The position numbers and the translations under genes were made by a program. Below the pieces are notes generated by a model that saw only the letters and a program-made list of their open reading frames with translations, did not search any database and had not been told where the DNA came from. This document shows positions 20,901 to 30,450 of a DNA stretch of 32,852 nucleotides, one piece after another. Positions within the stretch are counted from its first letter, which is position 1, and every line of letters starts with the position of its first letter. The stretch is from Gnetum montanum (lineage: Eukaryota > Streptophyta > Gnetopsida > Gnetales > Gnetaceae): NCBI GenBank assembly GCA_015680685.1, contig MNCI01030688.1, positions 530-33,381 on the forward strand, written 5' to 3'.

Positions 20901-21893
20901 TGAGTTTGTAATTTGTTTATATGTGTAGTTGTAAGGATGTCTTCTCCCCTGTAATTTTTTGGGACATTTTTTTGAAATAATAAATCCTAAATTATAGAAA
21001 TAAGGTGACCATTTCTTCTCTCTACCACCATTTTGTTATGGAGTATAGACACAATAGGACTCATGGATGATTCCCTCCTTTTGAAAGAACGTAGTCAATG
21101 TTTGGTTAAAATAATCTTTGGAATTATTTGAACACAATCTTTTGATACTGACTCCAAATTGACTTTTAATCATGGAATGAAAATTTTGGAGGACATCAGT
21201 AATATCAATTTTGTACTTGATTAAGAAAATCCTAGTGGCTCTTGTGTAATCATCAATAAATGAAACAAACCATCATGCCCTAGAAATATTTGAAATTGTA
21301 GATGGTACAAAAATGTCACTATGAATTAAATCAAATAGAAATGAGCTTCTTTTATTATTGATGGGAAATGCTACACGTTTGTGCTTTGCAAGTTCACAAT
21401 TTTCACAATTGAACATTTCCTTTTCTAAGCCCTTAAATAAATGAGGGAACATGGTTTCAAGTATTTTAAATGAAGGATGTCCTAGTCTAAAGTGGTGAAG
21501 CCAAATCATGCCTTTATTTGTTAAATGACTTGTGGATAGGAGGGTTAGAGATTGATTCCACTTACTAGCACTTATCATTTTAGTCTTTTCAAGATAGTAT
21601 AATCCTCCATTCTTCTTAGCAAGTCCAATTGGCCTACCTGAGTCTTGGTCTTGAAATAAACAATAAGTTGGGAAAAAGGTTACATTGCAATTTAGATCCG
21701 AAGAAAGTTTGGTTATGGGAATGATGTTTGTTGATAATTTTGAAACATGAAGAACATCTTTAAGAATCATATCATGATCAATTTTAACATTCCCTATACT
21801 AGCGATTGTGGTTGGTAATCCATCTATTATGGTAATTTTTCTATTACTAGGGCAAGGAAAATAAGAACTAAAATTATGAGATGCATGTGTCAT
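20900..21893 (-). pseudogene. Ty1/copia pre-integrase zinc finger and integrase
   Basis: The longest open frame in the window (206 codons, 21,893-21,273) covers this region. It has a GAG-pre-integrase zinc-binding domain with HHFRLGHPSFKILETMF and CENCELAKHKR, in which the His, His, Cys, Cys pattern is complete. The integrase core follows with DLIHSDIFVPSTIS, retaining the first catalytic Asp. Beyond the stop at 21,273 the match continues with FIDDYTRATRIFLI, FGVSIKRLCSNNSKDYF and IIHESYCVYTP-QNGG. The second catalytic Asp, expected in SDNG, is Asn (SNNS), and a one-base frameshift lies at the block with the catalytic Glu (about 21,030). The enzyme is inactive. Confidence 0.9.
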
Positions 21894-22010
21894 GTGATTT
21901 GTGGCTCCTGAATTGATGATCCAAGAGTTTTTAAAACACTAATCAAAGGCACTTAAACAATGAGAAATTGGAAACTCACCTAAATGTACCAATGAATAGG
22001 TACCTAAATA
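21880..22010 (-). pseudogene. Ty1/copia protease active-site region
   Basis: On the minus strand SWIINSGATNHMTHASH (about 21,925-21,875) corresponds to the W..DSGA..HM active-site motif. The catalytic Asp reads Asn, which would abolish protease activity. It lies between gag and the pre-integrase finger as expected for copia order. Confidence 0.8.
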
Positions 22011-22109
22011 TTTTTCAGGAGTGACTACAAGATTCTTTAATTTTTCTATCTCTTCTTTTTCAAAATCCCTTGCTTCTAGAGCTTTCTCTTCTTCTTTTGA
22101 AGATGAGGC

Positions 22110-23042
22110 TTGCTTTGCTTAATCTTGAATTGTTTTCCTTCCACATTTATTTTCCCATTCCTTGCTCGGTGGCTTTCCATGAAGCTTGAAGCACATCTCC
22201 CTCATATGCCTTCGTTTCTTGCAGAAGGTACACCACATGTTATTCCTATTTTCATGAGGTTCATGACCATCAAGTTTGAATTCTCCTTTCCCCTTCTCTC
22301 CATGTTTCTACTCCCTTCTTGGCCCACAACTTCCTCCATTAGTTAGCATTGTCGAGACATCAATTGGTTTTGATACTAATATAACATTATGCCTACTCTC
22401 TCTAGCCAATATAATAGAAATTACCTTATTAATAGGGGGTAGGTTATATTTTCCAAGGACTTCGACTTGAACATGATCGAACTCATTGTTATGACCTACC
22501 AAAAAAATCATGAGTTCAATCTTTTTCTATGAAATTTTTCAAAATCGTGGCATCCTCACTACATTTCATCTAAATAAAATAGTAGTGGTCTGTCTCCTAC
22601 CAAAGTCCCTTCAAATGATTGGCATACTTGATTACAATTCAATTTTCTCATTTGGTGGCAGTTGTCTTGATCTTCAACTCATAAATTTTGGTAGCATCTT
22701 TCACTTTGAAGTAGGTCTATCTCATAGCTTTTCAAATATCTTGAACCATTGGAAGAAACATGCATGTGTCACTTATTTCGAGTGACATCAAATTACAAAG
22801 CCATGTCATGATCATTGAATTCTCTTCACCCCATTTTACAAACTTGGGATTGTCTTCTTTTGGTCCCATGCCAAAGATGTGATCCAATTTTCCTTTGCCT
22901 TTTTGAATTATTTGCAGAACTGAGGCCACGTCAAGTAGTTTTTTTCATTGAGTCAATAGGCTGTATTAATCTGCTAAAGGTCTCCAAGTTGTGGGGTGGT
23001 TAAGGTTTTCATTGGGTAAATAGTGATCTTGGATTCAAACAT
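22110..23042 (-). pseudogene. Ty1/copia gag with intact CCHC zinc knuckle
   Basis: The gag-like match starts at an ATG at 23,042-23,040 and continues through LNEKNYLTW (the L.G.NY..W block), SLEISDTCMFLPMVQDI-like residues in the frame 22,929-22,732, and LVGHNNEFDHVQVEVLG near 22,505, which matches the FL.GLN.E.D.VR.Q.LG block. A SRHNVILVSKPIDVSTM stretch follows. The knuckle WCTFCKKRRHMREMCF lies at about 22,235-22,190 and keeps all four ligands (C-x2-C-x4-H-x4-C). Several frameshifts and stops separate the blocks. This gag would package element RNA in the cytoplasm. Confidence 0.85.
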
Positions 23043-23192
23043 TTTGGTAAAGAAAATAAGGAGAAGAAGAGGATTGTAAAAATAAGTGTTAAATTACCCA
23101 ATTAGAAATGACAATGAAGGTCATAGTAGTAGAAGAAATATGGCAATAAAGGCTGAATGAAAAAAAAATGTCCCTAATGTTCAAAACCTAAA

Positions 23193-23204
23193 TCTTTGAT
23201 GCCA
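23193..23204 (-). promoter_or_regulatory. Copia primer-binding site (initiator Met tRNA type)
   Basis: Directly beside the LTR end, the minus strand reads TGGCATCAAAGA, close to the TGGTATCAGAGC complement of initiator methionine tRNA used by most plant copia elements. There is no spacer between the LTR end (TGTCA) and this site. Confidence 0.75.
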
Positions 23205-23407
23205 TGACAAAATTTGAAAAGAAAGGGAAATATTTTTTCTTGATTGCTTATTGTTTACAAGTGGAGGTATATATAAAGAATACATAGAGAAAACCAAGGA
23301 GAAAATCTCTCCAAATCAACTAATTCCTAAAAGTCAACAAAATATCAATCAATCACTAACTATGAATCAACTGAGAGGGCAACGTTGTTTTTTGCTCAAT
23401 TTTTTCA
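23205..23407 (-). mobile_element. Ty1/copia 5' LTR
   Basis: The plus strand begins TGACAAAATTTG and ends CAATTTTTTCA, giving an imperfect terminal inverted repeat; the element end is TG...CA on both strands. On the minus strand it carries a TATA-type stretch within TTCTTTATATATACC (about 23,262-23,276). Its inner end abuts the primer-binding site, and its outer end abuts sequence homologous to 11,630 onward. The five bases outside it are ATAAG, the probable target duplication; the partner copy has been lost with the 3' LTR. Confidence 0.7.
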
Positions 23408-23411
23408 ATAA

Positions 23412-24556
23412 GAAATATTTCTTAGGATTTCATGATGCATTGTTGGTGTTGATAATATGAATTTTTTTTGTTCATTTTGAAATCTTGGATGATGCTCTAA
23501 TAGTTTTTAAAATATTTACAATTGTTAAGCTTTGCACTCACATGTTATTAAACTTCCAAGGCTTACACGATGGATAGAAAATACTTAGAATTATTGTGCA
23601 GATGATATTTTAGTAGATCTAGCATTTGATGTTATGAAACTCTATGAAATATCTCTTATTACTCAATAGCTAGTAGGTTCCAAAATATCCTTAAACAACA
23701 TTGAATAATTACAGTTGCCTATACTATGTTTCACTTAAGTGTTTCACTTGAATGAAAAACTATAATACTACTATTTTTCTTCTTTCAAAAATTTTAATTA
23801 ATTACAATTGAAACGAATCTCCATGATTGTAAAAAAATAGATACCCTACTTGTTCATAAACACACTTCCATTCAATAGAGAAAGTAACTAAAATTTTACC
23901 TCTCTTCCGCTTGCATGCTATCTTGAATTCACTAATAACATTTGAATCTTATAAAACCCAAATATTAATTTAAAAAATTCAGCTCCATAGTATGGCTTAA
24001 TTGCATCACATTTCATACCCTACTTTTTAGACAAACTTTATTGGACACTTTTTTTTTACATGGAAAAATGAAAATCCTTTTTGAGGAAAACTTTCATCAA
24101 ACTTAACATTTGATGAAATAAAAATCTCATTCCTAATAAAACTTTATAAACTTTATAAACAAAGCTTCAAAAAAACTAATCTATATGGGAAAAGCGAATA
24201 GTTAAAGTAACTCTCTCAGGGGTTCTTATATCATGAATTCTTTCATATGTAATCATAGTTGTGATGAATGTCTTTCTTTCCTCTTCTTGCCTATTGGAAG
24301 CCTCAACTTGATCTTTAGCTTTGTCTTCCACAACGATCTTTGCTTATTTTGCATCAAACTCTTTAGCTACTAATTTTTTAGGTTCTCCCCAACTAGTTTC
24401 TTCTATGTCTTGAGATACAAAAGCCTCTTCCCAAGAATCATCCTTACTAGACTCTCCTTGGTACTGAGGTTCGATTGTGCATTCATGAAAGCTACCCCAA
24501 ACATTAGATTGTATAGAAATTTCACTAGTGAGAAATATAAACTCATTTGAAAGCCT
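23412..24556. repeat. Duplicated gypsy 3'-region segment, copy 2 (B')
   Basis: It is homologous and collinear with 11,631-12,795. Homology begins at the outer edge of the copia 5' LTR, so copia inserted into this segment. It ends near 24,556, where the sequence diverges from copy 1. Its position upstream, in minus-strand terms, of LTR copy B parallels copy 1 upstream of LTR copy A. Confidence 0.85.
24176..24556 (-). pseudogene. Unknown reading frame (env-like position), copy 2, truncated
   Basis: The minus-strand frame matches the frame at 12,957-12,413 residue by residue, without a frameshift, to the same stop position. Shared stretches include NVWGSFHECTI, KDDS, EAFVS and QVEASNRQEEERKTFITT. 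It has one internal stop (in the AK-AKIVVED stretch) and lacks the N-terminal part, where homology ends. Product family unknown; it gives no membrane or signal segment. Confidence 0.55.
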
Positions 24557-25490
24557 AACAAGCTAGGAAAATTTTAGTGATAGATTATTTTAATGATTAT
24601 CATTTTTTTGTTATAGAGAAGTTACCTCGTCTGTGACTAACCCATGAGTTGTATTCGTGGAGGAACAGTTACAAAGTCAAAAGATCATCAAGAGAATAAA
24701 TGATTAGAATTGAATGAAAACAAAGTCCATACTTATGACTATCACTCATAAGTAAAAACATGCATCTTCATCTTAACTTCTAATCACAAGTTCAAGAATG
24801 AAGATTTATGATTAAATTAAATTGAAGTCATCATTACAAGCATAAATGATGAGTATTACAAGGGAGACTTCACCTAATTTATGATTCTACCTTGTTTTCT
24901 TGATAATGAAACAATCTCAACAACCTAACAATTGACTCTAATGGTCTATAGTTTCCACAAGGCTCAAAAAAACCTCATCTAATAGTCTAAAAGGAAATTA
25001 GACTTCAACTTGACGTGGGTTTTCTTAGGTATTATTTCTCTTCCTTCCCCTCTCTCCTAGTCTAAGACAGGGCATTTATTTATACTATATGGATATTTAA
25101 AATTAACTATAGTATAATTGATCCTTATCATGGGTATCGATGTCAATTGATGTATAGTTATCAATTTCCATTGCAACATCGATCTTCCTTAATCATCACC
25201 ACAAGTCACTTACTTCTATACCCATTGATATCTCAACTACTCTTCTATTTTTTGTTCTTCAAAATCTAGGGTATTGATCCTCATCACTATCTCAATGGGG
25301 ATTGATACCATCTATATCAATTCCTATAACTATTGTAATGACCTATGATAGCCAAAAATAAATTTCATTAGCTCATATCGATTTATGTAGCAAAAATTGA
25401 TGATCTTTGATATGTAAAATAATAAAAAAATGTAAAAATACTTTGTTTATACTATATCAAATTAAATAGTTTACAAGCCTTAACACAACC
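24557..25490 (-). mobile_element. Possible minus-strand LTR remnant
   Basis: No coding sequence is evident. The minus strand has a well-formed TATA box at 25,084-25,077 (TATAAATA within AGTATAAATAAATG), with a purine-rich GAGAGAGGGGAAGG tract just downstream. A TG-containing start near 24,609 (TGTTATAGAG) is a possible inner end. Repeats of the form ATCGATGTCAATTGAT occur upstream of the box. No second copy exists in the window, so the LTR assignment rests on layout only. Confidence 0.3.
25077..25084 (-). promoter_or_regulatory. Minus-strand TATA box
   Basis: The minus strand reads TATAAATA in the context AGTATAAATAAATGCCC. It matches the plant TATA consensus and is the promoter of the possible LTR remnant here. 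Confidence 0.4.
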
Positions 25491-25514
25491 CTTGACTAGC
25501 TTGTGGCTAGTTCC

Positions 25515-25532
25515 TGGTCACTGTAGTGACCA
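25515..25532. repeat. 18-base near-perfect palindrome
   Basis: TGGTCACTGTAGTGACCA has two perfect 8-base arms around a GT centre. It lies about 13 bases inside the possible LTR terminus. Confidence 0.9.
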
Positions 25533-26123
25533 AAAACATTGGTGGCTAGAACACCGAGAGGTCACCAGGCATACAGCCTAACCCCAGATCCGTGCGAGGG
25601 CCATGCTATATGTAAATAGATGCAAGGTGCCCTGAATGGTCTAGTCAATCAGACAGGGACTTTACCGTTGTATAATAACCTTTCGTAAACGTTGATTTTA
25701 AAGATGTTATATGCACATTGAGCAATAAGTGACAAACATAAATCGATTGAGAATAATGCAAAACATGAAAATAACAAAACAAAATGAAGTAGGTTTGGGT
25801 GAGAAAGTGCACCGCATCAAGATTAGGGGATTTGATCCTTGCTTGAGTGAAGGAGATGTACAATAGATGGAAAAAGGGATAAGCACAGCTTGCAATGAAG
25901 CAGTATGGCCATAGCTCCTTGAACTACTATCAACAACTTCCTAACAGGGTCCTTCTGCTTGCCAGTTTGCTTTCCAAGACTAATTGTGAAGAAGCCAAAA
26001 TGCCAAAATTCCCCACATGCTCAAGAGTTGACCACACTAAAAATTGCAAGAAGCCAACCACAAGAATGACAAGTCCAAATCCAACCATGCAAAAATCCAA
26101 CCCTTTGAACATTGTTCATCAGG

Positions 26124-26133
26124 GTATTTATAG
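26124..26133 (-). promoter_or_regulatory. Minus-strand TATA box
   Basis: The minus strand reads CTATAAATAC, a strong match to the plant TATA consensus. It fits a promoter of the possible LTR remnant surrounding it. Confidence 0.45.
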
Positions 26134-26569
26134 GGCCAGGAGCAAGAGAAAAATGTGGTTTGTATGCCATGTGTCCTGGGTCCCACAAAGTACAAACGTG
26201 ACTATGTCGTGATGCTGGGTGTGAAGACTGCTATGCTATGACCATACTATTCAAGCTACATGTGCTAGAGTCCAATGAGCTGTCATGTTTGTTATAAGGA
26301 AAATTACCAATAGTGAATGCAAAGTGGAGTCTATGCTCCAGGACTACTTCTTTCCTACTCTTACGAGTAGGGTCAAGTGTAAGAACAACTTTAGGGGATA
26401 GTTAGGGGGTGCAAAAAAAGGTGAACTTGCTGATTTTTTCTGCTAAAGAGATGTTGGGATGAGAGTAAGTGTTGCCAACAAGTTTTGGTGCTAACTAATG
26501 ATGTCTTGAGGCTCCCACACAAAAGTTACATTGTTTATGCTACCCAACATATTGGCATAATGTCAACAC

Positions 26570-26993
26570 CCACATGCTACGCTGTGCTACACTGTGTAGT
26601 GTAGCGTAGCATAGCTACCGATCTTGGAAGAAATCTTACCTAAAAGTCAAAAATACCTATCTGAGGCATAGCTAGGCAAGCAACTACAACCCTGTCTTTC
26701 ATGTTGAAAGGTCCTAGGACCTGCTGAGTTCATCCTTGGGACACTTTGGTGTTTTGTGTCCTCATTACATTGTGCTATGCTATGTAGCGTAGCCCAACAT
26801 AGCAGCCAATATGTCATGCATCCTTATTTGACCTACAATGCTTTGTCAAGAAACCTTGCTTGGGGCCTGAGGGCGAAGTGGGATAGTTAGTCTTGGAGGC
26901 CAAAGTATGACCAAGTGCAATCCTCTTGCTGAAATCACTTAGCAAAGGGCCTTTGTATGCTTTGTCCTTACTACGCTATGTTATGCTGCATAG
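26570..26993. repeat. Palindrome-bearing tandem array (about 200 bp units), left block
   Basis: Three imperfect palindromes built from TAGC/GCTA steps lie at 26,576-26,610, 26,774-26,793 and 26,971-26,993, spaced 198 and about 200 bases. Flanking bases also align: a TGTCC.CA.TAC lead-in precedes the second and third. The first can fold into a 35-base hairpin with three mismatches. No protein frame runs through. The third palindrome is directly abutted by LTR copy C. Confidence 0.7.
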
Positions 26994-28298
26994 TGTTGGC
27001 GACCGTTTGGGACGCGACCGCCAACGAGTGTCCTCGAACAGGATTTAGGTGCCTGCTGGTCTCTGGCAACACCAAGGCCCAGATACCTCCAAATAAACTC
27101 AATGGTTAATGTGAGTATGTGTGTGTGCTGTTGCGACGTGCGGTTGTGAGAAATGTAACGATTGCATTGTGTGAAACTACAAATGACTTACTTTAAAGAG
27201 ATTCAGCCAACTTTGCCAAGTACTGTGAGTTGTTGAAAGTTTCCTATTTTGTTCAACTGCCTAGTCTACGCGGTCCTTATAATACCTACTTGTAACAAAT
27301 AAAATTTTGCAAAAACATTTGAGCACAACTCCGCAATCTACTCCTAATTTTCCCCAGAGAAAGAGATAGTTCCACAAGAAAACTAGAAATAGAGCAAGAT
27401 TCGATGGAAATAAGCAGAAAAGAAAAGAAAGCAGATTTGTGTAGACCTCAAATATTTAAACAAGGTAAAATGACACGAGTAAACACTTCGCAATAAAGCT
27501 ATCCCAAATTCAATATCTACGAATTGTTCAAACTTCCAAGGCTCAAACAAGCAATATCTTCAAGACAATCCTACTATGCTACCAAAAATTGCTGCGTAAA
27601 CTACCACGTACGAGACTCCATTTTGACTAGATAATAGATGTCAACGATTGCATTCAAACAGAACCTTTAAAAGACTTGACAATTTCTGATTGAAATACCA
27701 CGGGAATTCACTTTAAAGATAAAAAGAAGCTATTCTGGTCCCATCAAAATACCAAAGATTTTCTGAACCCTCTCGACTACTGAATTGTTCAACGGCGTGA
27801 CTACAAACAGAGGCTCTCTTACAACAATCCCAATAGCAGTTCCCACACGTTGCACAATAACGAAATTTACTACTAAAATGCTCTTAAGGCTTTTAAACAC
27901 AAGCGCTTCTATGGCAAAATTTTAATAGAAATTTCTATCGGGCAACAAGAACAATAAGAGCAATCTAAAAATCCCAAAATTACTTGCCAAGGATGATACT
28001 ATCTAAACCACTAGCTAAACAATTTAAACAAAACAAAAAATGAAATGCATAACTCATAGGACCATGACAAAGAGGCTGAAATATTTACTCTAGCAAGCCA
28101 TCTTGCAAGCAATCGTTCACAATTTCTTTACAAAGCTCTTCTCAAGACCTCAAGTATGTCTCCGAGTGAGAGCCCAAGTGTGATCCCAATGTCTTCTCAA
28201 AAGTGTGATGTATGAGACCTCCCAAAAGTTCTAAAAAAATGAGATTCCAATTGAGATTCTTCCTTCCTTCCTCTCTTTTTTTTTTCCCTCCTTTGAAG

Positions 28299-28309
28299 CC
28301 TTTTTATAG
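28299..28309 (-). promoter_or_regulatory. TATA box of LTR copy C
   Basis: The minus strand reads CTATAAAAAGG followed by CTTCAAAGGAGGG. It is well formed and sits about 1.3 kb from the LTR terminus, setting the transcription direction of the whole A-D family. Confidence 0.65.
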
Positions 28310-28390
28310 GGTTCCAAGGTAGGTAGGGAAGTTACATATTTAAAAATATCTCACCTAACTTCTCTCCCAAGTAACTTGACCAACCAATTA

Positions 28391-28439
28391 GAAGATTACT
28401 TGCCCAACAAGTTAGGAAATTACTTGCCCAACAAGTTAG
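28391..28439. repeat. 24-25 bp tandem duplication in the LTR C upstream region
   Basis: GAAGATTACTTGCCCAACAA plus GTTAG at 28,391-28,415 is repeated at 28,416-28,439 with one base missing and one changed. Several AAGTTAGG motifs surround it. It lies upstream of the TATA box in transcription sense, where LTR enhancer repeats are usual; a regulatory role is inferred. Confidence 0.75.
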
Positions 28440-28548
28440 GAAGCATTAACTTAGGAGGTTAGGAAGTTAGGAGATAAATATTGCTTTTGAAAAATAATTC
28501 CAATAACTTCATATAATTGTTCACAATTATAGCTTTAATAGCCTTTCA

Positions 28549-29854
28549 TTTTTTACTTGTTCTAAAATTTGAAGAATGGTTATTGAAGCTCTTAGTGAGT
28601 TTATAAATAAGGCGATAATATAATATCTACCATGGCATAAATATTGCTGGTACCTTAATCTTAAATATTTTATGTGCACTTGCACCAGAATGAAAATGGT
28701 TGGAAAAATTTAAATTCAAAACACCAAGCCCGAATGTGAAGGCACTAGGCCTGGAACTGCCATCGAATACTTCCGAAAAAATATATCCCACCTTGCCAAA
28801 AATCATTGGCAACCACCACCGTGGAAGAAGGCTCTGCCACTGCATCCAACGTCGTTGTTCTTTACAATCGGTTGCTGGAGGAGAAGATCTGGAGATAGAA
28901 ACAATGTATTGGACATATGGTCCTAGACATGGGGTTTTTGGTTGCCTGGAACTATTTTATTTTTCCCCAATTTCGCTTAGGGCTTCCTGTGTTTTTGTGT
29001 TTCTGCATATCATTTTTTAATTCCTGCCGTAGATTTCAGGGTTAAGGGCAAATGTAATAGAGATCTAAGCATCAGAGAATTCGGCATTAGGTAAGGTAGG
29101 TTAGGAACGGCCCTGCAACGGCTAGAAAAATCTTCACGTAGTGCATGCGTTGCAGGACACATCGGCATCATCGGAGGTGGGCGGATCAATTGCATAAGAA
29201 ATTTGAAATTGAAAGGTTTCTACCTTGGAAGTGACAATGCCCAAGCGAGTTCTTCTTCCACCTTGAATCTGCGTCCCTGCAAAAAAAATTTTTTTTTTGC
29301 TTTTGGCACTACGTGACCAGCAGAGAAGTCACTGATTTAGGGCCAAAAGGAATAGTTGATTCTATACGAAATGAAAGCGATTACAGGGCAAAGAGAACCT
29401 TGCATTCCCCTACCTTGGTACCAACAGGATCCCTGTAAACAAAATGACATTCTCCTGGACTGTTTTCATTTCTTTACAGCAATTTCATCTATTTCCTCCC
29501 AACGCGTACAGTGGCTGGAACTATGTTTGTTTTTTTTTGCAGTAAAAACATTATCCAAACCTTACAATAGTGACTTTGATATTTCTCATTGATGCATCCA
29601 TAAACGGGATCGGCTCTTTTAGCTTTTCAACTCTTTTCATCCTTCCCTTTGTAAAGGAGCATGATGAATTTTTCTTTCCTTGATATTAACTCTTGAAAAT
29701 GAAAATATTATATCTTCATTTCCTAATTTTCTACATGAAACTTCTAGTATAAAATATCAATAAGGCTTAACCATCATATATATTTTTGCTTTGAATATCT
29801 TCTATGGCTTATTCATATTTTATCACCTTTGCTGTTTCATGAAATGGCTAAATG
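28549..29854. other. Internal stretch with a GC-richer island, product unknown
   Basis: Between about 28,720 and 29,280 base composition is visibly richer in G and C, with CpG sites, than anything else outside LTR C. Open frames exist on both strands (plus 28,700-29,020; minus 29,195-29,010 and 28,845-28,627), but none has recognisable domains and they may be chance. An A8T10 tract flanked by GC/GC lies at 29,281-29,298. The remainder to 29,854 is AT-rich with no feature. The island may be a captured host gene fragment or the unique part of a non-autonomous element. Confidence 0.35.
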
Positions 29855-30450
29855 TGCCAACACATAGCGTAGCACAATGTAGCACCTTGCTTGGCTTGGA
29901 TTCTGACTTAATTTTGCAAATGTTTTGTCATAGGATGTCATTCATGTTCTGGCCTATCAACAGAGTGAACCTATTTGATGGGTGGAGCATGGGCAAATGT
30001 GCTTACTCCATCAGAGCCATCTAAGTAGGAGTATTGTCAGATTTCATCCCTGCTACGTTGTTCTATGCTACATAGCATAGCACAGTGGGGCACTTGAATG
30101 AAGAGGATTTCTAACAAAATTTGCCACATTTTTGTTGTGTTACATTGCTCATGCATCAAGGATGAAGTGGGGTAGATATCTTGAAGGATTACTAAATTTT
30201 TCTCAATCTACATCTTTTGGGTGCAATTAGTCTTCCCAAGGCCTACTACACTATGTAGCATAGTAGGTCTTGTAGTTAGAAAACTTGTCAAGCTATTTAG
30301 TTCATCCTGAACACTTTCGACAGATCCTTGCATGGTCTGTGGGTAGACCGTTAGTTGAGTCAAGTGTCAAGTTGGGCAGACTAGAGGGTGTAGCTAGCTT
30401 GTTAACCTAGGAAATAGAAAATTTTCTAGACTGTATAGTCTACCCCCAGT
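29855..30450. repeat. Palindrome-bearing tandem array (about 190 bp units), right block
   Basis: The same kind of palindrome recurs at about 29,861-29,885 (CATAGCGTAGCACAATGTAGC), 30,052-30,083 (with CTATGCTACATAGCATAG), 30,242-30,267 (CCTACTA...TAGTAGG arms) and, degenerate, near 30,427 (AGACTGTATAGTCT). Spacing is about 190, 190 and 185 bases. The lead-in CATCCCTGCTACGTTGTTCTATGC resembles CCTTACTACGCTATGTTATGC of the left block, and GATGAAGTGGGGTAGAT resembles GGCGAAGTGGGATAGTT, so the two blocks are copies of the same unit. Confidence 0.65.

Larger units (their letters stand above)
25502..26560 (-). mobile_element. Possible second minus-strand LTR remnant
   Basis: The low-coordinate end has TGTGGCTAG followed by a hairpin sequence (25,515-25,532), a layout similar to the stem next to the terminus of LTR copies A-D. 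A minus-strand TATA box CTATAAATAC lies at 26,133-26,124. The single plus-strand open frame at 25,895-26,212 shows no protein-like features. Internal base composition, with many CpA/TpG, is LTR-like, but there is no partner copy. The high-coordinate end is undefined. Confidence 0.35.
26994..28548 (-). mobile_element. LTR copy C, CpG-rich member of the A-D family
   Basis: It begins TGTTGGCGACCG and aligns with copy D (31,713) almost throughout, and more distantly with A and B. It lacks the GGGAGACT...GTGTTCTTC insert of A and B, so C and D form a second subfamily. It keeps many CpG sites where D has TpG or CpA. A minus-strand TATA box is intact. The upstream end at 28,548 is inferred from GCCTTTCA followed by TTTTTTACTT, which on the minus strand would be a polypurine tract before TGAAAGG, similar to the end proposed for copy A. 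It is the 3' LTR if paired with D. Confidence 0.75.

Noticed and set aside
22110-23003. Several plus-strand open frames of 62-91 codons
   Set aside because: They are antisense shadows of the copia gag, which has the recognised motifs on the minus strand.
25895-26212. Plus-strand 105-codon open frame with a basic, proline-rich composition
   Set aside because: No domain, no homologous second copy and it lies across a minus-strand LTR-like promoter region; likely a chance frame.
26994-28548. LTR copy C as a simple solo LTR
   Set aside because: The bases after the proposed far end (TTTTTTACTT) do not repeat those before the start (GCATAG), so no target duplication supports a solo LTR with these boundaries.
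28700-29020. Plus-strand 106-codon open frame and opposing minus-strand frames in the GC-richer island
   Set aside because: Open frames on both strands are expected from the higher GC content; none shows a domain or splice structure I could support, so the island is reported without a gene call.
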